This document shows, one piece after another, positions 15,797 to 22,063 of a stretch of 34,410 bases of DNA. The translations under genes were made by a program, and so were the position numbers. The stretch comes from Candidatus Woesearchaeota archaeon (lineage in GTDB: Archaea > Nanobdellota > Nanobdellia > Woesearchaeales > JAGWAF01). Each line of letters starts with the position of its first letter. Position 1 is the stretch's first letter. Location: positions 1 through 34,410 of the forward strand of contig JAGWAF010000026.1 of assembly GCA_018302085.1 (NCBI GenBank), written 5' to 3'. The notes under the pieces are model-generated. The model worked only from the letters and a program-made list of their open reading frames with translations, ran no database searches and was not told where the DNA came from.

Positions 15797-16271
15797 AAAA
15801 GCAAGGTATTCTTTTTGCCGTATGGCAGATATTCCCGAACTGAAAAGTCTTGAGAAAGCGTTCCAGTACAATAAGGCTATCCCACTCATGGGTTTTAAGG
15901 GGCAGCTCGATCAACTGATTACTATTATCACCTCACTCTTCGAGAAAATTGGGATTGGAAATGATATGCCAAGCTACACTGCATTTCTCAAATTGCAAGA
16001 GATCAGAGAGGAATTGATGGTGTACCATGACGTGCATAAAATTTCCTTGCTCTCTTTAACTCATAAAGATCCAAAGCTTGTTGAATTTTGGGATGTGTTT
16101 CAGCATATCGATCAGCACATGAGGGGCATCATTGGAGGTATTGAGAAAGAAAGTGTTAATCTTGCGATGACGTATGGAAAAGAAAACTATCATCACGCTC
16201 AAAAAACGTTAAAATACTGTGCAAACCAACTCAATAGAGTTAAACAACAACTCCAGGTTCTTTACTCATGA
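15789..16271 (+). CDS. Small helical protein, coupled to the metallopeptidase
   Basis: Not recognised. The 160-residue protein is predicted helical throughout (LKSLEKAFQYNK, QLDQLITIITSLFEKIG, CANQLNRVKQQLQVLY) with no membrane helix or metal motif, apart from several histidines in HIDQHMRG and YHHAQ. The ATG at 15789 overlaps the peptidase stop; a second in-frame ATG at 15822 would remove the first 11 residues. Its own stop overlaps the next start as ATGA. The three-gene unit (peptidase, this protein, DUF4346 protein) suggests a shared role I cannot name. Confidence 0.6.
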   Translation: MLKKARYSFCRMADIPELKSLEKAFQYNKAIPLMGFKGQLDQLITIITSLFEKIGIGNDMPSYTAFLKLQEIREELMVYHDVHKISLLSLTHKDPKLVEFWDVFQHIDQHMRGIIGGIEKESVNLAMTYGKENYHHAQKTLKYCANQLNRVKQQLQVLYS

Positions 16272-17455
16272 AATGGCCACTCATCTTTAATGATTTGATC
16301 CTGCTTGGAAACCCCAACTCTCAAGTTTGTGTTCTAACGTTATGGACGAAAAAGGAAGAAGTTGCCAAATATCTGAATCCGCTAAAATATGCGCTCATTG
16401 GACAGCTGTACTCGAAAGATGAAGGGGTGAGTGCTTTACTCCGTAACTGTTTGGCCAACAAAAATATCCGCCATCTTATTGTAACGGGAAATGATGTGAG
16501 CGGGTCCGGAAAAGCTCTTGTTGATTTTTTCAAGAAGGGAATTGATAACAGAAACAAAATTGTCGATCATGATGTTGTTATCGATAAAGAAATTCCTAAA
16601 AAATCCTTGGAGCTACTTAGAAAAAATGTACAATGCCATGACTATCGAACACTGAGGGAATATGCAAAACTGAACAGTGTCATTGACCATTTTCAAAAAC
16701 TTTCCTCGTATGGAAAACCAGAACTATTTCCATCAGCCCAATTAAAAACCCCAGAAATCTATCCTCATGAACAGGTTGGATTTTGTATTCACGAAAAAAA
16801 TATTCATCATGCATGGGCAAGGGTCTTACAGTTTCTCCTTCGCTTTGGAGTTTTGGAAAAACAACGAGCATTGTTCGATCTTATGATTGTCGTTGCCGAA
16901 GAAAATCCTGAGTGGCAATCCATATATCCTTTTTCTGAAAAAATGTTGGAATCATACTTTGTTAACATAAAAAATAAGATCACATTTATCCTTAAAAAAG
17001 TAAAGAAAAATAGATGTGACACTTTCGATCAATTGCCCAGACAAATGCTTATTTTAAGAGCTTTACAAAAAAATATTGCTCAGGAACTCAAGCTACAACT
17101 TGGAAACTTGTGTCTCTTTATCCAAAAAGCAATTCTGCAGAAAAAAGACGTAGGAAAAACAAGAAATGTTCTGAGTTCAACACAACTTCCATTTAAACGA
17201 ATTGGGGATTTACGCGGAAATATTGCAATTTGTCTCGACAGGGGACATATCAGGGTTACCCACCTAGATCCTGCAGGGAAAAGACTTGAAGTCTTCTATG
17301 GCATGACTGCTTTTGAATTGTATAAAAAAATCATTCTTGAAGAGAGGATTTCAGAACTTGGGCATGCTGCTTATTTGGGGGCAGAACTTACAAAGGCTGA
17401 AATCGCTTTGAAGAAAGGATTGAAATATGTGCAGGATGAGCAGGTTGATTGGTAA
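16268..17455 (+). CDS. MtrA-like / thymidylate-synthase-like protein with C-terminal DUF4346
   Basis: A 395-residue three-part protein. Residues 1-95 (CVLTLWTKKEEV, LIVTGNDVSGSGKALVDFF) resemble the cobalamin-binding fold of tetrahydromethanopterin S-methyltransferase subunit A. The middle (about 175-215, HEKNIHHAWARVLQFLLRFGVLE) resembles the start of archaeal thymidylate synthases. The end, with GNIAICLDRGHIRVTHL and then LGHAAYLGAELTKAE and YVQDE, matches the DUF4346 pattern. Archaeal proteins of this make-up are annotated as thymidylate synthase-like or MtrA-like. A role in dTMP synthesis is possible, but the catalytic cysteine motif of ThyA is not evident to me. The start overlaps the previous stop (ATGA). 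Confidence 0.75.
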   Translation: MKWPLIFNDLILLGNPNSQVCVLTLWTKKEEVAKYLNPLKYALIGQLYSKDEGVSALLRNCLANKNIRHLIVTGNDVSGSGKALVDFFKKGIDNRNKIVDHDVVIDKEIPKKSLELLRKNVQCHDYRTLREYAKLNSVIDHFQKLSSYGKPELFPSAQLKTPEIYPHEQVGFCIHEKNIHHAWARVLQFLLRFGVLEKQRALFDLMIVVAEENPEWQSIYPFSEKMLESYFVNIKNKITFILKKVKKNRCDTFDQLPRQMLILRALQKNIAQELKLQLGNLCLFIQKAILQKKDVGKTRNVLSSTQLPFKRIGDLRGNIAICLDRGHIRVTHLDPAGKRLEVFYGMTAFELYKKIILEERISELGHAAYLGAELTKAEIALKKGLKYVQDEQVDW

Positions 17456-17457
17456 AT

Positions 17458-17467
17458 CTTTATAAAG
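17458..17467 (+). promoter_or_regulatory. TATA box of the 48-aa gene
   Basis: CTTTATAAAG centred 26 nt before the ATG at 17488. Confidence 0.5.
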
Positions 17468-17487
17468 ATTCAGTTATCCATCTTCCT

Positions 17488-17634
17488 ATGCATTCAGAAA
17501 CAAAACCACCACAAAAATGGCAAGTATTTCTTGATTATGTTGTTACTCGTGCTCGGGAAGAAGGTGGTGATGGTCCTCTAAGCCTCACTCTTGCTGACAG
17601 GATTATTCCCCTGTTCAGTCATCATCTTCTGTAA
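17488..17634 (+). CDS. 48-residue leaderless small protein
   Basis: Not recognised. The product runs from MHSETKPPQKWQVFLDY to ADRIIPLFSHHLL: one amphipathic helix, a GGDG turn and a second short helix. It would be dismissed by length, but a clear TATA box is centred 26 nt before the ATG, the exact geometry of the larger genes here. It starts 33 bp behind the DUF4346 gene and ends 37 bp before the convergent helicase gene. Confidence 0.5.
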   Translation: MHSETKPPQKWQVFLDYVVTRAREEGGDGPLSLTLADRIIPLFSHHLL

Positions 17635-17670
17635 GTACAGCATGAATTTACTTTTAAGATAGGCTGCTTT

Positions 17671-19251
17671 TTACTCTTCTTCATCGTATTTCTTCAAACT
17701 CATTTGCCCAATTCTTTTATGTTCAGAAATTTGAATTTTTTCTTCATCAACTTCTTCCCCGATTTGTTTTTTTATGTTGAGAGCAATTTTTTTACCAATT
17801 AATTGTGCAAGGATTATAACGTCCGCATTTTTCACGTCCGAAATGGTTTTAACTTTGTTATTGTAGAGTTTTCTTGCTCTGATTCTTCCGATGCCTTCTA
17901 ATTTTAGTAAAGCGAGAAGTTCTTCCTTCACACCATATTTGATGCGCATTCTCAATTTTGCGATTTCTTTCAAAATTTCCTGATATTTAATCATTCTGGC
18001 AAGTTCACTTGTTGTATACAGCAGCCAATCTACAATGCCTACCTTAGAACGTGTTTCTCCAGGTCTGCAATCGTACGTTTCGAGTAAGTACTCATCTTCC
18101 TTTTCTTCAACCCAATCGTAGAGCATAAGAGCCGTTTTCAAGGAGTCCAGAAAGTCATCATATTCCGGCTCGTAAATACTTGGCTCATTTTGTAGGAGAT
18201 GACTTTCATACTTTAGAATTTCCTGCTGAATTCTTTCGATCTCTTTTGTCTTCACTCGTAATAAAGGACGCATTTCAAGAGTGTTACAAACCATTTGCAG
18301 TATCCCAAAAGCATGCGTGCATTGTGTTTTCTGCGATTTTTTTACGCATTCCAATATTTCGTGTGCAGTAAGGGGATCCAAGTAAAGTTCTGCAACTCTT
18401 TTACCCAGGTCAGTAGCGGACAATGTTTTTTCAGAGAGATCGTGCGCAGAAACGAATTCTCCCGTGTTTTCTCCAGTGTTTCCAGTTTTCTGCAAAAATT
18501 CCCACTCTTGCAAAAGAAAAATCATTTTTTCAATGATATGCTCCAGTTTTGTCATGTCCTTGTATTGCAGAGCCCAAAAAGTGCGATGAAAAAAATCTAA
18601 TAATTCCTCCTTTGTCTTTACAACATTCGTCGCTATCAGAGAAAGCACATACGTTCTCAAAACTGGCTCCACTGCCAATTTGCTATAGATCTCTTCTGGT
18701 TTTCCTTCCAGATAACGAACCCTTATTTCTTCTTTTTCATGCTCGGATTTCGCAATACAAATTGCTTGCCCCTCTTTATCAAATTTAGGACGACCTGCAC
18801 GGCCCGCCATTTGTAAATATTCCAACACAGGAATATATTGCATACCAAATTTTCCCGCATATCTTTTAAGATCTTTGATGATGACTCGAAACGCAGGCAT
18901 GTCTATACCCGCAGCTAACGTTGGAGTGCAACAAATCATTTTGATTTTTCCAGAACGAAAATTATCTTCAATCAGTTCTCTTTGCTTACTATGCAAACCT
19001 GCATGATGAAAAGCAATGCCTTTCTTTACGCATTGTGCGAGACGTTCACATTGCTGGGTGGGTTTTGGAAGAACTGTACCTATTTCTTCTGCAACTTGCT
19101 CTTCCATTAATTCAGTTTTCTTTGCAATTTCTTCAGCAGTTTTTTCCGCAGAACGCTTACTTGCAACAAAGATCAAAGCTTGCTTTTTTTGCTTTAGTGT
19201 ATCAAGGGCTACGCAAAGAAGTTCATCTTTTGAGCTTTGTTCAATATTCAT
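17671..19251 (-). CDS. hel308: Hel308/Ski2-type helicase lacking the RecA1 domain
   Basis: Hel308 unwinds stalled-fork structures. This 526-residue protein has everything from RecA2 onward: motif IV region ALIFVASKRSAE (25-36), motif V TPTLAAGIDMPAFR (109-122), motif VI QMAGRAGRP (147-155), winged helix, ratchet domain and the C-terminal helix-hairpin-helix LLKLEGIGRIRARKLY. The first domain, with Walker A and DEAH boxes, is absent; full members have about 700 residues. Translating upstream of the ATG in frame gives NPSFWNGIIFKL before a TAA (19306-19308). This still resembles the RecA1-RecA2 junction, so the gene was longer. A TATA-like box (19272-19281) 26 nt before the ATG suggests the half gene is expressed. 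Alone it cannot hydrolyse ATP; it may be a split gene or a decaying one. Confidence 0.85.
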   Translation of the reverse strand: MNIEQSSKDELLCVALDTLKQKKQALIFVASKRSAEKTAEEIAKKTELMEEQVAEEIGTVLPKPTQQCERLAQCVKKGIAFHHAGLHSKQRELIEDNFRSGKIKMICCTPTLAAGIDMPAFRVIIKDLKRYAGKFGMQYIPVLEYLQMAGRAGRPKFDKEGQAICIAKSEHEKEEIRVRYLEGKPEEIYSKLAVEPVLRTYVLSLIATNVVKTKEELLDFFHRTFWALQYKDMTKLEHIIEKMIFLLQEWEFLQKTGNTGENTGEFVSAHDLSEKTLSATDLGKRVAELYLDPLTAHEILECVKKSQKTQCTHAFGILQMVCNTLEMRPLLRVKTKEIERIQQEILKYESHLLQNEPSIYEPEYDDFLDSLKTALMLYDWVEEKEDEYLLETYDCRPGETRSKVGIVDWLLYTTSELARMIKYQEILKEIAKLRMRIKYGVKEELLALLKLEGIGRIRARKLYNNKVKTISDVKNADVIILAQLIGKKIALNIKKQIGEEVDEEKIQISEHKRIGQMSLKKYDEEE

Positions 19252-19271
19252 ACCTTTGTGAAATTCTGTCA

Positions 19272-19281
19272 GTTTAAAAAT
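19272..19281 (-). promoter_or_regulatory. TATA-like box of the half hel308 gene
   Basis: The minus strand reads ATTTTTAAAC, centred 26 nt before the ATG at 19251. It lies within what still looks like former hel308 coding sequence. Confidence 0.5.
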
Positions 19282-19302
19282 TATGCCGTTCCAAAAGAGG
19301 GG

Positions 19303-19312
19303 TTTTATAAAT
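19303..19312 (+). promoter_or_regulatory. TATA box of the pseudouridine synthase gene
   Basis: TTTTATAAAT centred 26-27 nt before the ATG at 19334. Confidence 0.6.
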
Positions 19313-19333
19313 GATATCTTTCTCTTTTTGTCT

Positions 19334-20098
19334 ATGAAAATATATTTACATCAGTTTCTCAGCAGAACAGGGGTATTTTCAAGCAAAAAAGTTTTGATCG
19401 AGGCTCTTCGTCGGGGCGAAGTTACTATCGATGGGAAGGTTGTTGCTGATTCCATGTTTCAATTCAATCCGAATACGAAGAACGTATTTTGGAAGGGGAA
19501 AGAGTTGATTATGCTAAATAAAAAAATATATTTTATTATGCATAAACCTGCGGGGTATGTTTGTGCAAAATTAAGCGCGAGGGATCATGCTCTCGGAAAA
19601 AGAAGTGTGTTTGAGATTATTGAAAAAGATCCGAAACTTGATTCAGTTACAAAGAACAGCCTTTTTACTGTCGGAAGGCTCGATGAGGATACGAGCGGAT
19701 TACTTATCGTTACCAATGACGGTGATCTTGGCTCAAGGGTAACTCATCCGCAGCATTGCGTTAGGAAAGTATATGAGGTGCAGCTAAAAAAACCTCTGAA
19801 AGAACAATCAAAAAAACGTATTGAAGAAGGAATTATAATTGATCTGGAAGAGAATGGAAAAATTGAGCATTACAAAACAAAACCTTGTGTGATTACTCAA
19901 AAAACACCAACGCGATTGACAATTACCCTCATTGAAGGAAAGAAAAGGGAGATACGCAGAATGTTTGAAAAAGTCAACAATCCAGTTTTTGCACTGAAAA
20001 GAATTGCCATCGGAAATCTTTTCTTAGATTCTTTGAAACTTGCCGAAGGAGAATACTGTTTTGTAGAAAGAGAATTGCTTGAGAAGAAAATATTTTGA
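19334..20098 (+). CDS. RsuA/RluB-family pseudouridine synthase
   Basis: Isomerises a specific rRNA uridine to pseudouridine. The 254-residue protein has an N-terminal S4 RNA-binding domain (KIYLHQFLSRTGVFSSKK, then EALRRGEVTIDGK, about 2-40) and the catalytic domain. It contains the start signature HKPAGYV (about 79-85), the catalytic aspartate motif VGRLDEDTSGLLIVTNDG, and the late EGKKREIRRMF. Length and order match bacterial RsuA/RluB. This family is typical of bacteria and unusual in archaea, so transfer from a bacterium is likely (inference). The rRNA target cannot be told. Its promoter lies where the missing part of the divergent hel308 gene would be. Confidence 0.92.
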   Translation: MKIYLHQFLSRTGVFSSKKVLIEALRRGEVTIDGKVVADSMFQFNPNTKNVFWKGKELIMLNKKIYFIMHKPAGYVCAKLSARDHALGKRSVFEIIEKDPKLDSVTKNSLFTVGRLDEDTSGLLIVTNDGDLGSRVTHPQHCVRKVYEVQLKKPLKEQSKKRIEEGIIIDLEENGKIEHYKTKPCVITQKTPTRLTITLIEGKKREIRRMFEKVNNPVFALKRIAIGNLFLDSLKLAEGEYCFVERELLEKKIF

Positions 20099-20134
20099 TT
20101 CTTCTTCTCTTTTTTTAAGTTGATAATGCAACTG

Positions 20135-20230
20135 TATAGCAAATGACTTTAATAATCGTAGCTTTGGCAAAGTCATTTGCTTATTAGGAAAAGACGTGAA
20201 ATCTACGAAAATTAATGTCTTTTCCTATAG
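20135..20230 (+). repeat. Double-hairpin kissing-loop element, member A copy 1
   Basis: This 96-bp element is identical base for base to the reverse complement of 25498-25593. Hairpin 1 is AGCAAATGACTTT (20138-20150) with AAAGTCATTTGCT (20169-20181), loop 18 nt. Hairpin 2 is TAGGAAAAGAC (20185-20195) with GTCTTTTCCTA (20217-20227), loop 21 nt. Loops hold TCGTAG and CTACGA, which can pair. The first 32 nt match the reverse complement of the last 32 at 25 positions, so the halves are inverted homologues. It lies between the pseudouridine synthase gene and the gene at 20374. Confidence 0.9.
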
Positions 20231-20258
20231 TTCATCCTTTGCTATTTTTTTCCATATT

Positions 20259-20301
20259 AAGGAGTCGTAGTTTTGCGTTAAGCTTTTCATACTCCTTTTT
20301 T
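20259..20301 (+). terminator. Possible hairpin terminator
   Basis: AGGAGT and ACTCCT pair around a long loop and are followed directly by six T. This could end a transcript from the pseudouridine synthase gene or from the adjacent element. Confidence 0.3.
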
Positions 20302-20343
20302 GTTCTGGTTTTTATAAATATTTTCTCTTCCCTCTTGGCCAAG

Positions 20344-20353
20344 CTTTATTAAG
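20344..20353 (+). promoter_or_regulatory. TATA-like box of the gene at 20374
   Basis: CTTTATTAAG centred 25-26 nt before the ATG at 20374. A second AT-rich box (20309-20318) lies farther upstream. Confidence 0.5.
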
Positions 20354-20373
20354 AACTCTATTTTTCTCATTTG

Positions 20374-21084
20374 ATGCCAAATCCACTAGCAAATTTTTCG
20401 GATAAAGGTTTGCACTTAGGCGATATCGAAAGTTTTTTTCCATCGGTTGCGGAAGGTCTGGAGAAAAGAATTATTCATCTTCGTGTGAAGGCCCGGACAA
20501 GGACTGACAGTAGAGTTGTAAGGGATTTAAAATCAATCCTTGAATCTCGTTTGCCACCATCTCATGATGGAATTTCAGACGAGAAGATTTCTTATGCCGT
20601 TGCCAAATACTTCCTTGATAAATTTTTGGAAAGCGCAGGTCAAGATCCAAAAAACAGTTTAGAATCGATATCTGGATATAACCCTTTTGATGTCTATCAT
20701 GTTGTAACTAAAAAGTGGAATTATTATCTCGCTTGTGATTTTAACCTTGACAGGGAAGGAAGAGTTGGTCCTCAGCCATGCTCAAATGTTGTTGCGCGGG
20801 CGCAAAGGAATCGCTTTCCTGTTTATTTCTTAACAGTGCTTCCGAGCGATATTTTTTCAAGGATGGTGTCGCATGTTCGTCCTGATGCTATTGGCAATCC
20901 TAAAGAACGTGCCAGGCGAAATCGTTTTGCAGGGTGCCCCGACATACATCTTTTACTTCAAACAAATCGAATAAAATTTTTAAGAGATCCTTATCAGTTG
21001 TTTTTAGTGTACTCCGCACCCTGTTACGCGTTGTTAGAAACTGGTCTGGCAGCACTTGGTTATCCTCAATCTCAAGTTCGATAA
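20374..21084 (+). CDS. Hypothetical protein, 236 residues
   Basis: Not recognised. The N-terminal half is charged and helical (AEGLEKRIIHLRVKARTRTD, DLKSILESRLP). The second half has strands with conserved-looking aromatic and cysteine residues (YNPFDVYHVVTKKWNYYLAC, FPVYFLTVLPSDIFSRM, YQLFLVYSAPCYALLE). No signal peptide or membrane helix is clear. The many basic residues (RARRNRF, KARTRTD) suggest nucleic-acid contact, but no motif supports this. It is transcribed from its own promoter, with the 96-bp element upstream and two tRNA genes convergent behind it. Confidence 0.6.
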   Translation: MPNPLANFSDKGLHLGDIESFFPSVAEGLEKRIIHLRVKARTRTDSRVVRDLKSILESRLPPSHDGISDEKISYAVAKYFLDKFLESAGQDPKNSLESISGYNPFDVYHVVTKKWNYYLACDFNLDREGRVGPQPCSNVVARAQRNRFPVYFLTVLPSDIFSRMVSHVRPDAIGNPKERARRNRFAGCPDIHLLLQTNRIKFLRDPYQLFLVYSAPCYALLETGLAALGYPQSQVR

Positions 21085-21108
21085 TTCTTTTTTTTCACAA
21101 AATAAAAG

Positions 21109-21247
21109 TGGGCCCGTCGTGATTCGAACACGAGACCTCTCGATCGTTGAACCTTTGTTCAAGGAGCAATGGTTTATCAGTCGAGCGCTCCATTGCCCTC
21201 ACTCCTAACACAGTGTCAGGGAGTGGTCCAGGCTAAGCTACGGGCCC
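21109..21247 (-). tRNA. tRNA-Ile(GAU) with two introns
   Basis: The 139-nt gene has acceptor stem GGGCCCG/CGGGCCC with discriminator A, D-stem GCTT/GAGC, anticodon stem CTCGA/TCGAG, anticodon GAT and T-arm TCGTG-TTCGAAT-CACGA. A mature length of about 75 nt requires removal of about 34 nt from the D-loop, which folds as a long hairpin (CACTCC with GGAGTG), and about 30 nt from the anticodon loop at the usual 37/38 position. The D-loop intron end GCAATGG is complementary to CCATTGC in the anticodon intron. No CCA is encoded. It follows tRNA-Asn by 3 bp and is probably cotranscribed. A T-rich tract behind it should end transcription. Confidence 0.88.
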
Positions 21248-21250
21248 AAG

Positions 21251-21336
21251 CGTCCCCAGCCGGGTTCGAACCGGCGACCTGTCGGTTTCTACGATAAACG
21301 TAACAGCCGACCGCTCCGCCGTTAAGCTATGGGGAC
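21251..21336 (-). tRNA. tRNA-Asn(GUU) with one short intron
   Basis: The 86-nt gene has acceptor stem GTCCCCA/TGGGGAC with discriminator G, D-stem GCTT/GAGC, anticodon stem GTCGG/CCGAC, anticodon GTT and T-arm GCCGG-TTCGAAC-CCGGC. The anticodon loop holds 21 nt instead of 7, so a 14-nt intron lies after position 37. Mature length is 72 nt. No CCA is encoded. Confidence 0.92.
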
Positions 21337-21368
21337 AATTCTCTCCTTTTAACAGGGGTTTTCGGCTG

Positions 21369-21377
21369 TTTATAAAG
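21369..21377 (-). promoter_or_regulatory. TATA box of the tRNA-Asn/tRNA-Ile unit
   Basis: The minus strand reads CTTTATAAA, placing the start about 10 nt before mature tRNA-Asn. Confidence 0.55.
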
Positions 21378-21414
21378 GTTTCGGGGTATTTTTGTCTTAT
21401 ATAGAAAATAATTA

Positions 21415-21424
21415 CTTTTTTAAA
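21415..21424 (+). promoter_or_regulatory. TATA-like box of the dph2 fragment
   Basis: CTTTTTAAAT centred about 27 nt before the ATG at 21447. Confidence 0.5.
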
Positions 21425-21446
21425 TGAGGTTCCTTGCTTTTATCTT

Positions 21447-21701
21447 ATGGATTACGATTTAGAACTTGACAACGTTGTTGAAAAAATTAGAAAAGAGCAT
21501 GCTCAAACGGTTTGCATACAGCTTCCGGAAGGCTTACGTCCTCTCGCCGCAAAAATAAGCGCTGAGTTGGAGCAAAAAACTGGCGCTACAATCATGATCT
21601 GGGCGGGTAGTTGTTACGGCGCATGCGATCTCCCTCTTGAAGTTCAGCGACTAGGAGTAGATCTTCTTGTTCAGTGGGGTCACAAGGAATGGATTTACTA
21701 A
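21447..21701 (+). pseudogene. dph2: Dph2 N-terminal fragment (84 residues)
   Basis: Dph2 is the 4Fe-4S radical enzyme that starts diphthamide formation on elongation factor 2. The fragment has the usual opening: DYDLELDNVVEKIRKEH, then QLPEGLRPLA and SCYGACDLPLEVQRLGVDLLV, whose first cysteine is the domain 1 cluster ligand. It then stops after GHKEWIY. Full archaeal Dph2 has about 320-340 residues and three such domains, so domains 2 and 3 are missing. The 250 bp behind it encode a membrane protein, not Dph2. A TATA box 27 nt before the ATG indicates it may still be expressed. It is either a remnant or one part of a split gene. Confidence 0.8.
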
Positions 21702-21952
21702 ATGTCTGGCAGTGGATTGCCACGATACTCATTCTTGTTGGTAGTATCCCTCTTGGTTATTTGCTTGGAAAGATTGCAAAAGAAGAGTTAAAAGAGTTAA
21801 AAAAAATTTTGAACGTAGTTTGCGTACTTTTCTTTATCGGCTTCTTTGCAAGTCTTGTCTGGCTCTTTTTACATTTAACTTTTTACGCCCTCTACCTCAC
21901 GTTCACGTTTATTTTTCTTCTCGGATTACTGCGCGGAAGCTCATATAGATAA
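21689..21952 (+). CDS. Small membrane protein overlapping the dph2 fragment
   Basis: Function not recognised. The 87-residue protein (ATG at 21689) overlaps the end of the dph2 fragment by 13 bp in another frame. It has a hydrophobic segment near 6-26 (VWQWIATILILVGSIPLGYLL), a basic/acidic loop KIAKEELKELKK and a long hydrophobic second half (about 41-82, two helices). The motif G-x-LLGKIAKEELKE is a pattern I associate with small DPANN membrane proteins. The stop codon lies inside the kissing-loop element at 21943-22039. Confidence 0.55.
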   Translation: MDLLNVWQWIATILILVGSIPLGYLLGKIAKEELKELKKILNVVCVLFFIGFFASLVWLFLHLTFYALYLTFTFIFLLGLLRGSSYR

Positions 21953-22039
21953 CTGCGCAACTTATAGCCTATTTGGCGCAGTTATCTAATAAGTAAACTG
22001 CGTGTACAAGTAGGCTATATCCTACGCAGTTTACTATAT
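21943..22039. repeat. Double-hairpin kissing-loop element, member B
   Basis: This 97-bp element starts ATATAG and ends CTATAT. Hairpin 1 is TAGATAACTGCGC (21946-21958) with GCGCAGTTATCTA (21976-21988), loop 17 nt. Hairpin 2 is AGTAAACTGCGT (21992-22003) with ACGCAGTTTACT (22024-22035), loop 20 nt. The loops carry TATAGCCTA (21963-21971) and TAGGCTATA (22011-22019), a 9-nt perfect complement. The first 33 nt match the reverse complement of the last 33 at 26 positions. The central linker CTAATAAG is shared with the element at 25498-25593. It lies between convergent gene ends and contains a stop codon. Confidence 0.85.
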
Positions 22040-22063
22040 CATACAAAATAAATATTATAAACA

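Noticed and set aside
20135-22039. CRISPR repeats
   Set aside because: The hairpin elements are few, widely spaced, differ in sequence and have no spacer pattern or cas genes.
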